DNA of 51,028 nt from GCA-2687025 sp964473525 (GTDB lineage: Bacteria; Poribacteria; WGA-4E; GCA-2687025), in the NCBI GenBank assembly GCA_964473525.1, contig CAYYPK010000044.1, positions 1 through 51,028 of the forward strand. The letters are read 5' to 3'. The position numbers and the translations under genes are program-made. The notes beneath the pieces are model-generated. The model was not told where the DNA came from, made no database searches, and saw only the letters and a program-made list of their open reading frames with translations. Below are positions 1 through 9,362 of this stretch, piece by piece (within the stretch, counting starts at the first letter, position 1; each line of letters starts with the position of its first letter).

Positions 1-180
1 GGATGCCAGTGACGTGAGAAGGCCGTTTACACCGAATCCTTGACACCCTCCCGCCCTTTCCTGTGCTCGGCGGCTCGGGAGCGCCCCACCGGCCACAAAT
101 TGTGTGGGACCTCCCCGCTGTGAGACGATGGCGTCGGCGGACTCGCCGCCGCTTCCTGCCTGTCGTCACTGAGGTCCACA

Positions 181-1605
181 ATGCCCGTCCAACAGCCTTC
201 CGTCGTGTCCCGGTACGGCCGCCTGCTCGTCTGCGCGCTGGTTGCCGTCGCTATCATGCTCTCGCCGCGTCCCGTCGACATAACGCCCGAGGCGTGGCGC
301 GTCTTCGGCGTGTTCGCCGCCGTCATCGTGAGCTTCATCCTGCGCCCGTTCCCGATGGCGCCCATGGTTCTGTTCGCGTTGGTCACGCTGGTTGCGACGA
401 GGACGATCACGCTACACGACGCGCTGTTAGGCTACTCGGACAAGGTCGTGTGGCTCACCGTGGCGGCGTTCCTGTTCGCCTCGGTCGTCCTGGGAACGGG
501 CCTGGGGTATCGGATCGCGTTGACGCTCGTCGTGTGGCTCGGGAAGTCGATACTGGGGCTCGGCTACGCGATCTGCGGCGCGGAGTTCATCCTTGGACCC
601 ATCGTGCCGTCGAACACGGCGCGGGGCGGCGGCACCGTGGGTCCCATCGTGCGGTCGCTCGCCGAGGCGTTGGGTTCGCGTCCCGACCACGAGCCGGAGC
701 GCGCCGGCAGGTACCTCGTGCAGTTGGGAGCCCACGCAAACCTGGTAGCCGCCGCGATGTTCCTCACGGGCATGGGGGCGAATCCACTCGTCGCGAAGGC
801 GGCGAGCGACATTTTCGGCGTCGACCTGACCTGGGGCCGGTGGGCGCTTGGCGCCATCGTCCCCGGGCTGGTGGGTCTCGCGTTTCTCCCGCTGCTGATA
901 CGCGCGCTGACAAAGCCCTCCATCACCGACGTGGCGGCCGCGCGGGCCGCTGCCCGAGAGCAGCTTGCCGCCATGGGTCCGTGGTCGGGCAGGGAAAAGG
1001 GGGTCGCAGCGGTCTTCGCGGCGATGCTCGCGCTGTGGATGACGAACTCCGTGCACGAGCTCGGAACGACGACCGTGGCGTGGATGGGGGTATGCGTTCT
1101 ACTGCTCTCTGGGCTCGAGAAATGGGAGAACGTCACGGCTAACAAGAGCGCGTGGGACACGATGGTCTGGCTTGGCGGCCTGCTGGCGATGGCGACGCTG
1201 CTGCGCGACAACGGGCTGGTCGAGTGGTTCGCTGGGCTGTCGGGAACGCTTGTCACAGGTCGTAACGGCGTGGTGGTGATGGTCGTGTTGGCGCTCATCT
1301 ACTTCTACTCGATGTACGGCTTCTCGATGCTGACGGGACATATCACGGCGCTGGTCGCGGCGTTCTTCGCCGTCTGCCTGTCAGCGGGCGCCCCGCCGGA
1401 GGCGTCCGTGATTCTGTTCGCCTCCTTCTCGAGCCTGTGTGGCTGTCTGACGAACTATTCGACGGGACCGTTCGTGATCTACTTCGGCTACGGGTACGTG
1501 CCAGCGAGAGAGTGGTTCCGAAACGGCTTCGTCATGTCTATCTATCACACGACGTTGTGGCTCACTGTTGGTATGGCTTGGTGGAAGGTACTCGGATGGT
1601 GGTAA
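181..1605 (+). CDS. DASS (SLC13/CitT-type) anion or dicarboxylate transporter
   Basis: A 474-aa polytopic inner-membrane protein. It resembles the divalent anion:Na+ symporter family (SLC13, CitT, plastid 2-oxoglutarate/malate translocators). Two family-type substrate loops are visible: PSNTARGGG near residues 141-149, and TNYSTGP near residue 424 in the second half, as expected for the inverted repeat. Hydrophobic segments fill nearly the whole length, and the length fits the family (about 450-500 aa). The start is ATG with GAGG six bases upstream. Substrate is inferred to be a di- or tricarboxylate; the sequence does not fix it. The next gene starts inside its last codons, so the two are probably cotranscribed, linking the transporter to two secreted carbohydrate-type proteins. 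Confidence 0.88.
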   Translation: MPVQQPSVVSRYGRLLVCALVAVAIMLSPRPVDITPEAWRVFGVFAAVIVSFILRPFPMAPMVLFALVTLVATRTITLHDALLGYSDKVVWLTVAAFLFASVVLGTGLGYRIALTLVVWLGKSILGLGYAICGAEFILGPIVPSNTARGGGTVGPIVRSLAEALGSRPDHEPERAGRYLVQLGAHANLVAAAMFLTGMGANPLVAKAASDIFGVDLTWGRWALGAIVPGLVGLAFLPLLIRALTKPSITDVAAARAAAREQLAAMGPWSGREKGVAAVFAAMLALWMTNSVHELGTTTVAWMGVCVLLLSGLEKWENVTANKSAWDTMVWLGGLLAMATLLRDNGLVEWFAGLSGTLVTGRNGVVVMVVLALIYFYSMYGFSMLTGHITALVAAFFAVCLSAGAPPEASVILFASFSSLCGCLTNYSTGPFVIYFGYGYVPAREWFRNGFVMSIYHTTLWLTVGMAWWKVLGWW

Positions 1606-3968
1606 CACACGCGTGCGCGTTGCTAATAGCGGCTCTGCTCCTCACCGCACTGGCGGCGCCAAAGGCGGTAGCGGCGGACGACCCGTCGAGCGATACTTGG
1701 CGAGCCCCCCTCGCCGACAAGGCCGAGGCGTTCGAGCGGAACGTGTTGGAGCGCCACTGGATCGACGGACTATACCCGAGCATGGTGGAGGTGGCGGACG
1801 ACGGCTCCGTCGACTTCACCACGGCGGGCCACGCGAACGTCGCGCACTCCATCAACTGGACCGCCTACTACCTCGGTGGCGAATGCTACCGCTGGCTGTA
1901 CACGCAGGATCCGGCGGTGAGAGCGCACTGCGACGAGATATTTGAGGCGATCTACCGCTGTCAGTTGGTGACGGGGGTCCGCGGATTGCAGGCGCGCGGG
2001 TACGTCCACGGTCACGGTCCCTCCTACGAAGAGCGCGCGGACGCGAACCACTCGAACGACTGGTATCAGGGCAAGGGCGACTACTCGAACTATCGCTGGC
2101 GAGGCAGCCCCAGCCACCACAACTACAGCGGTGGCGCGTACGCCTTCGGCATGTACTACGACCTCGTCGCCGAGGGTGAACAGAAGGACAGGGCGCGTGA
2201 AGCCATCGACGCCCTAGTCGGTTACTGGGCGGATCAGCCAAACTTCGTCATCCGCAAACGCGACGGAAGCATGAGCGCGCCCATACTCGGGTTCACGGAC
2301 GGCAAGACGCCCAACACACGCATCATCATGGCGGCGTCGGCCTTGCGTACCGCGCACCACGCGACGGGCAAGCAGCTCTACCTCGACAAATACACGGAAC
2401 TGACCGACCAATACCAGTTCCGAACGTGGCGAAAGCCTATCGAGGGACGCGACGGCTTCGACGACGGGCAGCACGTGCTCCAGCACATGGAGAACATGCT
2501 CCGCATCGAGAAAGACCCCGAGCTCCTGGGATTCTACGAGCACGTCACCCGCGACCTGTGGGACGCCCATCGCCACGACCGACAGTCCACGTTCAACTAC
2601 ATCTTCTACGGGAACTTCCCCGACGACCCCGGCAAGGAAGAGGCGCTCGCCGACGCGCTGTGGACACTCCAGAGCTTCCCAACCGACCGCACCTTCCGTC
2701 CCATCATGAACAGCATTCGCGACGATGTCGGCGAGAACGGCGGCCGCTCGGACAGGCCGCTGCCGATGTACGAATCGCCGTGGGACAACGAATATCAGTG
2801 GAAGGGGCACCTGTACCACCTCGACGGGTGGCTCAGTCGGGGTATCACGTCCGTCGCCGTCCCGTACGAGGACGGCATGGTCGTCTACGTCTGCGACACG
2901 GCTGGGGATGTCTACACGTCCGTGGACGGCGCCGAGACGTGGCGACTCGTCAGCGAAAGCCTGCCGTCGCCGGCGCGGAGCCTGGCTGCGGGCGGGCGTA
3001 TCCGCTTCGTGTACGCATGTACAGACGCGGGGCTATATCGCTCGCACACGGGCGGAGACCGCTGGGAGCGACTGCCATTGCCTCCTGATGTTGGGACACC
3101 ACAGCGCGCGCTCATCGGCCCGACGAACGCGAACCAGCTCTACCTGATAGCGTCGGGCGGCGTTTACCGCAGCGTCGACCACGGCGAAGGGTGGATCGGC
3201 CACCGTTGGGAGTCGCTGACAGACAACCTGCCACCGTCTCGTGAGCGCCGCTTCCACGTTGCCGTCGGCGTTCCGCCGGTCATCTACGCCCTCCTCGACA
3301 ACGTCGTGCACCGCCGCCACGAAGGGAACGGTGTGTGGACACGAGCGGGCGACATCAGCATGGCGGGCTACGTGGACATCTATCCGTGGTTCGTCACGCA
3401 TCCAACCGATCCAGGGCTCCTTGTTTCCGGGTTCAAGACGAATTCCGGCGCGTTGTCCGGTTCTTGGCTATCAATCTCCGAGGATGCAGGTGAGACGTGG
3501 AGTCGGGGACTACCTCAGCTCTACGAACGGTTCCGCGCGGGCGGCTACATGGCGCTCCTAGCCGGCCGCGTTGAGGACGACATCCACGCTCTAGTAGGCG
3601 ATCCGGCGGATGCGGACGTCTTCTACGCCGGCACATCAAACGGCGTCATGCGGTCCACGGATCGCGGGGGTTCCTGGGAGCGACACACGCTGGGCTTCGA
3701 CATCCCCGTGGTGCAGACGCTCTTCGCGGATCTCACTTCCGGGCTGCTCTTTGCGGGCACCCCGGGCGGTCTCTATATCAGCCGGGACCGCGCCGAAACG
3801 TGGGAAGATGCGAACCTCAAGCTGATCTTCGACGCCAACACGAAGCGCGAAGTGGGCGGCGCGGCATACCTCGACGCTTACTGGCGCGGACGCTACTACG
3901 GCTTCATCACCGACGAGCAGAACGCCGCGGACCCGGGCACGTGGGAGGGACACCCTCCGAGAGAGTAG
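1596..3968 (+). CDS. Secreted toroid-like plus BNR/sortilin-type propeller protein
   Basis: A 790-aa exported protein. I chose the ATG at 1596 because it has GGAAGG seven bases upstream and gives a clean signal peptide (VVTHACALLIAALLLTALAA, cleavage near AVAA). Longer in-frame starts lie inside the transporter gene. Residues about 40-430 are helical with many aromatic residues and histidines (RHWIDGLYPSM, HSINWTAYYLGG), resembling (alpha/alpha) toroids of glycoside hydrolases and lyases. Residues about 440-770 carry repeated BNR/Asp-box motifs: SVDGAETW, SHTGGDRW, SVDHGEGW, SEDAGETW, STDRGGSW, SRDRAETW. This indicates a propeller like sialidases or sortilin/VPS10. It overlaps the transporter by 10 bases. 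The activity is unknown; glycan binding or breakdown is inferred. Confidence 0.82.
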   Translation: MVVTHACALLIAALLLTALAAPKAVAADDPSSDTWRAPLADKAEAFERNVLERHWIDGLYPSMVEVADDGSVDFTTAGHANVAHSINWTAYYLGGECYRWLYTQDPAVRAHCDEIFEAIYRCQLVTGVRGLQARGYVHGHGPSYEERADANHSNDWYQGKGDYSNYRWRGSPSHHNYSGGAYAFGMYYDLVAEGEQKDRAREAIDALVGYWADQPNFVIRKRDGSMSAPILGFTDGKTPNTRIIMAASALRTAHHATGKQLYLDKYTELTDQYQFRTWRKPIEGRDGFDDGQHVLQHMENMLRIEKDPELLGFYEHVTRDLWDAHRHDRQSTFNYIFYGNFPDDPGKEEALADALWTLQSFPTDRTFRPIMNSIRDDVGENGGRSDRPLPMYESPWDNEYQWKGHLYHLDGWLSRGITSVAVPYEDGMVVYVCDTAGDVYTSVDGAETWRLVSESLPSPARSLAAGGRIRFVYACTDAGLYRSHTGGDRWERLPLPPDVGTPQRALIGPTNANQLYLIASGGVYRSVDHGEGWIGHRWESLTDNLPPSRERRFHVAVGVPPVIYALLDNVVHRRHEGNGVWTRAGDISMAGYVDIYPWFVTHPTDPGLLVSGFKTNSGALSGSWLSISEDAGETWSRGLPQLYERFRAGGYMALLAGRVEDDIHALVGDPADADVFYAGTSNGVMRSTDRGGSWERHTLGFDIPVVQTLFADLTSGLLFAGTPGGLYISRDRAETWEDANLKLIFDANTKREVGGAAYLDAYWRGRYYGFITDEQNAADPGTWEGHPPRE

Positions 3969-4055
3969 GCGTAGAGCCGCTCTGTCGCCCGCGGGCCGCT
4001 TGGTGTAGGTGGGCGTGCAAGGGGCGGATCGACCGCCTGGGAAAGGCTCTACGAC

Positions 4056-6119
4056 ATGTCGCTTGGCTTGCTGCCGACTCTCGTGAGCGTGGCGCTGGTT
4101 GCGTCCGCAGGCGCCACAGAGGAAGCCACCTATCTCTACGTCGCCACGGACGGCGATGACACGTGGTCAGGGCGCATTGACGCCCCCAATGCGACTCGCG
4201 ACGACGGCCCGCTGGCGACACTCGTCGCGGCGCGTGACGCCATCCGCCGGATGCGCGCCGATGGTTCTCGCACGCCCGTCACCGTCTGGGTCCAAGGCGG
4301 TACCTACGCCCTCGGTGAGACGTTCGTCCTGACGCCCGAGGATTCCGGCTCCGCAGCCGCGCCAATCACGTACGCCGCCTATCCCAACGAGACTCCGGTG
4401 TTCAGCGGCGGCGTCGAGCTTACCGACTGGGAAGCCACGGAACTGGACGGCCGCGCCGTGTGGCGCACACGCGCTCCCGACGGCAGCCGCGCCGGCCACC
4501 AGCTCTTCGTCGACGGCGAGCGGGTGCCGAGGGCGCGTCTCCCGAAGACCGGCTGGTACCAGCTTGAAAGCCTGCCGGACGTCACGGACGAAACCGAGTG
4601 GAACCAAGGGCAGACGCGTTTCACCTACGCCGAAGGCGATCTTAAAGCGTGGGACGACGTTGACGAAGGCGAGATCATCGCCCTCCACTTCTGGACCGAC
4701 TCGCATCTGCCAATCGTCAGCGTCGACGAGTCCAGCCGCGTTGTCGAGCTCTCCAAGCGTAGCGTCTTCCGTCTGACGACGGATCACGGCCAGGAGGGAG
4801 CGTTCTACTCAGTCGAGAACGTCGCCACCGCGCTCACGGAGCCTGGCGAGTGGATGTCGAAGGAGTCCGACGGCTCCATCACGTATCTGCCCAGGCCCGG
4901 CGAGAGCGTCGACGACTTCGTAGCGACCGTCCCACGCCTGGTACAACTCGTGCGCTTCGACGGCGAGCCTGAATCCGCTCGCTTTGTAGAGCACGTCACC
5001 TTGCGGGGTCTCACGTTTACGCACTGCGAGTGGTGGTTTGGGCCGGAGTACGAGCCGGCGTGGCCGAACGACGACATTGGTGGCATGGTGCAGGCGGCGT
5101 TCGCCGTGCCGGGGGCGATCCGTCTGCGCGGGGCGCGCAACTGCCGCATCGAGAAGTGCTCCGTGACGGGCGTCGGGACGTACGCTGTCGAGCTGGAACG
5201 CGGCTGCCAGGACAACGCGGTCGTACACAACACGCTGACGGACCTGGGCGCCGGCGGCGTGAAGGTCGGCGAGACCGTCATCCGCGAAAACGGCGGAGAG
5301 CAGACACACCGCAACGCGGTCACGGACAACGTCATCGCCGCGGGCGGCCGGCTGTTCCACAGCGCCGTGGGCATCTGGGTCGGACATAGCGGCGGGAATC
5401 TCCTCGCCCACAACGACATCCACGACTTCTACTACACGGCGATATCGGTCGGCTGGTCGTGGGGATACGGGCGCAGCCTGTCGGCGCACAATCGCATCGA
5501 GTTCAACCACCTCCATACCATCGGGCAGGGATGGTTGAGCGACATGGGCGGCATCTACACGCTGGGGTTGTCACCCGGCATGACCATCCGCAACAACCTC
5601 ATCCACGACATCGTCTCACGGCGGTACGGCGGATGGGGCATCTACCCCGACGAAGGTACGAGTCACGCCGTCATCGAGAACAACGTCGTCTATCGCACAA
5701 ACCGCTGCGGATTCCACCTGCACTACGGCAAGGACAACCTCGTCTCGAACAACATCTTCGCCTACACCGGCGAAGCGCAGGTCTGCCGCACGCGCGAGGA
5801 TCCCTTCTCGTTCCGTGGCAACATCGTCTACTGGGAAGACGGCGTGTTGCTAGGGGGTCGGTGGGACACGCTGAACGTCACGATAGACGGGAACCTGTAC
5901 TGGAACGCCTCCGGTAGCCCCATCACTCCGGCGGGACACACGTGGGACGAGTGGCAGGCGCTAGGGATGGACGAGACTTCCGTCATCGCCGACCCCCTCT
6001 TCGTGGACCCAGCGAACGACGATTTCCGGTTGCAGGACGACTCCCCCGCCTGGTCGTTGGGATTCAGCCCCATCGATATGGCAGACGTGGGGCCGAGGGA
6101 ACCTGAACCGACGCACTAG
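4056..6119 (+). CDS. Secreted right-handed parallel beta-helix protein (pectate-lyase-like)
   Basis: A 687-aa secreted protein with a short signal peptide (SLGLLPTLVSVALVASAGA) and GGGAAAGG nine bases before the ATG. After the signal, LYVATDGDDTWSG and the block ending WVQGGTY/FVLTPEDSGSAAAPITY match the opening of DUF1565/pectate-lyase-fold proteins. From about residue 330 to 620, repeated short strands with N-rich turns (NCRIEKC, NAVVHNTL, NAVTDNVI, NLLAHNDI, HAVIENNVVYR, NLVSNNIF) mark a parallel beta-helix. The end (ADPLFVDPANDDFRL) is also typical. Family members cleave or isomerise uronic-acid polymers or bind glycans; the exact substrate is not visible. It is probably the third gene of the transporter operon and is followed by a strong hairpin. 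Confidence 0.87.
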   Translation: MSLGLLPTLVSVALVASAGATEEATYLYVATDGDDTWSGRIDAPNATRDDGPLATLVAARDAIRRMRADGSRTPVTVWVQGGTYALGETFVLTPEDSGSAAAPITYAAYPNETPVFSGGVELTDWEATELDGRAVWRTRAPDGSRAGHQLFVDGERVPRARLPKTGWYQLESLPDVTDETEWNQGQTRFTYAEGDLKAWDDVDEGEIIALHFWTDSHLPIVSVDESSRVVELSKRSVFRLTTDHGQEGAFYSVENVATALTEPGEWMSKESDGSITYLPRPGESVDDFVATVPRLVQLVRFDGEPESARFVEHVTLRGLTFTHCEWWFGPEYEPAWPNDDIGGMVQAAFAVPGAIRLRGARNCRIEKCSVTGVGTYAVELERGCQDNAVVHNTLTDLGAGGVKVGETVIRENGGEQTHRNAVTDNVIAAGGRLFHSAVGIWVGHSGGNLLAHNDIHDFYYTAISVGWSWGYGRSLSAHNRIEFNHLHTIGQGWLSDMGGIYTLGLSPGMTIRNNLIHDIVSRRYGGWGIYPDEGTSHAVIENNVVYRTNRCGFHLHYGKDNLVSNNIFAYTGEAQVCRTREDPFSFRGNIVYWEDGVLLGGRWDTLNVTIDGNLYWNASGSPITPAGHTWDEWQALGMDETSVIADPLFVDPANDDFRLQDDSPAWSLGFSPIDMADVGPREPEPTH

Positions 6120-6150
6120 GCGCCCAGGCACGGGCATGCGAAGGCCTATT

Positions 6151-6186
6151 CACGGATACCGGCTGCTAGCGCAGCCGGTATCCGTG
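6151..6186 (+). terminator. Perfect 16-bp hairpin after the beta-helix gene
   Basis: CACGGATACCGGCTGC is followed by a 4-base loop (tagc) and its exact reverse complement. It begins 31 bases after the stop of the beta-helix gene, where a terminator is expected. No T-run follows on either strand, so it is not a textbook intrinsic terminator. It could act as a transcript 3'-end stabiliser, a Rho-linked terminator or a protein-binding palindrome. Confidence 0.55.
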
Positions 6187-6599
6187 AGCCGCCGCTCGAC
6201 CTGCATTCGGCGTTCGATGACCCTCCGGCCTGACCCGACCATCACTGCGCTCGACGATGGTCGGCTGGAGTCTCTGAGCAGCTCGGTGACGGCCGTCGGC
6301 GGCCTGTGGATCGCGCGTAACGAGGACAGGACCGGGAAGGCTGCAAGGACGCCAAGGAGAGGTACGCCGATGGCACAGAGGCTAGCGCGGACGAGAGGCA
6401 CGGAGAGCTACGCTCACGCTTCGACGGCAGCGAGCGGCTCTCGGGCATGCGCGCATTCTCCTCGCCCTCCCCGCGTCGCCTCCGTCACTTCGCGGACGCC
6501 TCAATCTCCGCAGGATTGAGGGTACCATTGGCGGCCGCCATGCCGCATCTATCCAGAGCGACCTGCGGAAGGCCGCCATTCACGTACGAGGGATCAAGG
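6187..6599. other. Intergenic stretch, no supported gene
   Basis: The open frames on both strands here lack a ribosome-binding site, a family match and coding-like composition, so I treat them as chance. The stretch lies between the hairpin and the LamG gene. A promoter for the LamG gene should be here, but I see no convincing -35/-10 pair. Confidence 0.5.
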
Positions 6600-7397
6600 G
6601 TGAGGAGCAACGTGAGGCACGCTCGAACAGCTGGTTACGCGGTGGCGATGGCGTTGATCGCTGGAGCGGTGGTCGCGTCCGCCTCAGCACAGGAGTTTGG
6701 GGTGGCCGGCGCCTGGCTGTTCGACGAAGGCGCTGGAGAATCCGCCGTGGACGCGTTCGGCGGCGCCGACGGCGAACTTAAGGGCGCGGCTGAGTGGTCC
6801 GACGATGGCAGGTTCGGCGCGGCGGTCTCGCTGCCCGGCGAGGGCGACGCGTACGTTAACATCCCCCACGACGATGTGTTCGACGCCGACCCGTTCACGT
6901 TTACTGCGTGGGTGAGGCTCGAACCCCTGAGCTGGCAATACATCGTCTGGCGCGACGGGGAAGTGTGGCCCGAGCCACGCAACGCGCGCCATCTGGATAT
7001 CTGGGTGCACGAAAATGACAACGCCGTGGCCATGTGGCACACGGACGACGGCGGGGAGGGCCGGATAGACTCCGTCACGCCGATCGCCGATGGAGAGTGG
7101 CATCACATCGCCAAGATGAGCGACGGCGAGAGCATGTTTCTCTATATGGACGGCCAGCTCGAAGGTGAGGCCCCGCTAGGTGGGGATTTGGTCGTAAACG
7201 GAGCCGACAACATGTGGATTGGCGCGCGTCCAGGCAACGTCGCGGCGACGGGCCTCTTTGACGAGGTAGGCTGGTTCACTCAGGCCCTCACCGAGGAAGA
7301 ACTCGCGACCGTGATGGGCGGCGGCCTCGCTCCGATTCTGGCCGTGGACTCGGCCGGGAAGCTCGCCACCTCTTGGGCGTGGATGAAGCGCCAATAG
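6600..7397 (+). CDS. Secreted LamG/concanavalin A-like protein with C-terminal KLA..W..K motif
   Basis: A 265-aa exported protein. I chose the GTG at 6600 because GAGGGA lies six bases upstream and the product has a good signal peptide (n-region RSNVRHAR, core AVAMALIAGAVVASASA). A GTG at 6612 is a possible alternative. Residues about 35-240 form one LamG_3-type jelly roll: AGAWLFDEGAG, DGRFGAAVSL, FTFTAWVRL, GEWHHIAKM, LYMDGQLEG, MWIGARPGN, LFDEVGWFTQALTEEEL. Such domains bind glycans. The tail ILAVDSAGKLATSWAWMKRQ resembles the tails of two other secreted proteins in this window and may be a sorting or anchoring signal. It appears monocistronic. Confidence 0.85.
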   Translation: MRSNVRHARTAGYAVAMALIAGAVVASASAQEFGVAGAWLFDEGAGESAVDAFGGADGELKGAAEWSDDGRFGAAVSLPGEGDAYVNIPHDDVFDADPFTFTAWVRLEPLSWQYIVWRDGEVWPEPRNARHLDIWVHENDNAVAMWHTDDGGEGRIDSVTPIADGEWHHIAKMSDGESMFLYMDGQLEGEAPLGGDLVVNGADNMWIGARPGNVAATGLFDEVGWFTQALTEEELATVMGGGLAPILAVDSAGKLATSWAWMKRQ

Positions 7398-7867
7398 GCT
7401 GCCGCAGGCCGGGAATGTCGCCATCAGCCGGGGAAATCCGACACGCCCTCATCTCCTAGTGGGACTCCTGAAGCCGCAGTGTCAGGGCCATGGGCGGCAA
7501 GCGCGCACTTGACGGGCGCTGGCGAGGAACTCAGCACGGGGAAGACTGAACCGTATACGGCCTATGACCACTCAGAAGCGCAGGAGTCTACACGGCGTCC
7601 GTCCCTCTTCCGCACGGGCGGCCAGAGGGTTGGTTACGGCGTGGCATCTGCGACTGGCTCCCCAACCCCATCTAGACCTGGCCCTGCCAGGGGACGGGGT
7701 TGCCGGCGGATCCGCCGGGCCGAATCGCCTAACCACGCCGTGTGGAGTATGGCGCTTCGCCACATAGGTTCTCGCGGCGACGTACCCGGCCCCATTCTTG
7801 CCTTCTGCCGCGAGGAGAAGGCATCGACGCCCCGTTGGCTCGACCTGCATACAACGCAATCACCTTG
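7398..7867. other. Intergenic stretch with palindromes, no supported gene
   Basis: No frame here has coding-like third-position GC or a recognisable family. The downstream gene's frame is open back to 7742, but codon use before about 7868 is unlike coding sequence. The only structure seen is the hairpin and palindrome at 7663-7718. Confidence 0.45.
7663..7718. repeat. Nested hairpin followed by a 16-bp perfect palindrome
   Basis: CAACCCC (7663-7669) pairs with GGGGTTG (7696-7702). Inside it CCTGGC pairs with GCCAGG around a 3-base loop. Immediately after, CCGGCGGATCCGCCGG (7703-7718) is a perfect palindrome. It may form a structured RNA 3' end or a protein-binding site; function is unknown. 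Confidence 0.4.
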
Positions 7868-8938
7868 GTGGACCTCATAGTGCGCGCGATTGCTGATCCT
7901 CAGTGCATCCACGCGGAACGCCTCCGCCGACACCTGCTGGCGGAGCCGACGGCGGACACGAACGCGTACTTCCACCTGTTCCGTCTTGTGCAGCCGGTCG
8001 CGCCTCCGGCGATGTCGTATCCGGGCAGTCCTCCAGAGCTTGTGCACCGCGCGCGGTTCGATGCTGCCGCAGCGGCCGACAAGCTGCGAGCCAACCGCAC
8101 GCTCGTGAAGGGCCGTTTCCTGAACGGCAACGTCGGATACGTGTTCGCGGACGACCTGGAATTGTACGCGACGGCGTTTCGGAAGCCAGTCACGCGCGTG
8201 AGCGAGATCCAACAGGTGGTGTACGACAAGCTGTCGTCGCTGGGTCCGCTGACGCCGCGCCAGCTTCGCGAGGAGACCGGGCTCCTCAACAAGCAGGTCA
8301 TGCCAGCTCTGCATCGCCTACAGACCGCGTTCCTCGTGCACGAAGATCAGCCCGACGAGGACTGGGAACGCGAGTGGCGGCTGTTCGAGGACGAATGGCC
8401 GGACGTCGACCTCGAGCAACGCACGAAGCAGGAGGCGGCAGCCGACGTCATCGAGCGCTTCCTGCGGGCGCACGTGTTCGCCACGTCCGCGCAGGTCAAA
8501 GACTGGTCCGCCCTGCCGAAGCGGCTACTGGAAGGCGTCTTGAGCGACATGGAGTCGTCAGGTCGCCTGACGGCTGTAGAGGTCGAGGACATGGGCGTCG
8601 GGTGGATTCTCGGCGCCGATGACATGCCGCACTCGCGCGCGGCGGCGCCGTCTGCCTTCTCGATGCACCGGCACGATCCGCTCGTGTTGGCACGCGCCAC
8701 GGAGCTGAAGCGCCTCTACAAAGGCATGGAGATACTGCAACACCTGCCCATCGACGGCGAGTTCCGGGGCGCGGTCGTCGGCCATTGGCGCATCGGCCCG
8801 TACGATGTAGACGACGTGGTCCTCGACTTGCCCAGCGAACAGCGCGAGCGGCGGCGTGACGAGATACTCGCGGCGGTCGAGAAGGTGTATGGGGCGCCGC
8901 GCCACAACATCCTCGGATATGCGGGCGAGCCCATATAG
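7868..8938 (+). CDS. Winged-helix DNA-binding protein, AlkZ/YcaQ (HTH_42)-like
   Basis: About 356 aa, soluble. The region LGPLTPRQLREETGLLNKQVMPALHRLQ, then a domain with AQVKDWSALPKRLLEGVL and VEVEDMGVGWIL, then RHDPLVLARATELKRLYKG, matches the layout of the winged-helix family containing the crosslink-repair glycosylase AlkZ/YcaQ. I cannot locate the catalytic QxQ/QxD motif of AlkZ with confidence, so repair activity is only possible. The start is uncertain: the frame is open to a GTG at 7742 without a ribosome-binding site, and TTG 7865, GTG 7868 and GTG 7880 are equally weak. The N-terminus may be shortened relative to typical members. Confidence 0.6.
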   Translation: MDLIVRAIADPQCIHAERLRRHLLAEPTADTNAYFHLFRLVQPVAPPAMSYPGSPPELVHRARFDAAAAADKLRANRTLVKGRFLNGNVGYVFADDLELYATAFRKPVTRVSEIQQVVYDKLSSLGPLTPRQLREETGLLNKQVMPALHRLQTAFLVHEDQPDEDWEREWRLFEDEWPDVDLEQRTKQEAAADVIERFLRAHVFATSAQVKDWSALPKRLLEGVLSDMESSGRLTAVEVEDMGVGWILGADDMPHSRAAAPSAFSMHRHDPLVLARATELKRLYKGMEILQHLPIDGEFRGAVVGHWRIGPYDVDDVVLDLPSEQRERRRDEILAAVEKVYGAPRHNILGYAGEPI

Positions 8939-9362
8939 CTCCTGTCTCCGCGCAACGGCCTACGACCATCGAGTATTGAGCGCGCGCGCAGATGGGCGTC
9001 CTCCGTCGCTGCCCACAAAGGCGTCGGCGCACTCCCCGCCTGCGCCGTTTGCCAATACGCCAGATTTAGTAGCACTACACGCACTGTACCCTTGACGCGG
9101 ACCATGTACGTAGGTATCCTAGGCTCACAGATTTGTACATGGGGCGTTCCATGGCAGGGGTCACTCACCCGACTCCGCGTGGGGCGCCCAGGCTGGGCGG
9201 TCCAGTCGGTTTGGCTCCATACGCAGCCTCTTCCCTACAGTCTGTTACGTACAGGCGGTTCTATCGTCTTGGACATCGGCAAGGCTCTGTCCTCGCCGCC
9301 CGCCGCCTCCCGCCAGGTGTGGCCAGAGGGAAGCCATAGCGGAGACGACGAGAGGGACCGGC
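8939..9362. other. Intergenic stretch with a candidate promoter
   Basis: No supported gene. The only regulatory signal I can defend is the -35/-10 pair at 9092-9120. Short open frames on both strands lack ribosome-binding sites and family features. Confidence 0.45.
9092..9120 (+). promoter_or_regulatory. Candidate sigma-70-type promoter
   Basis: TTGACG (9092-9097) and TATCCT (9115-9120) are separated by 17 bases. It would drive the TolB-like gene with a leader of about 235 bases. The match is 5 of 6 and 4 of 6 to the standard boxes; it is a sequence match only. Confidence 0.35.

Noticed and set aside
40..70. TTGACA at position 40 as a promoter for the transporter
   Set aside because: No acceptable -10 box lies 16-18 bases downstream.
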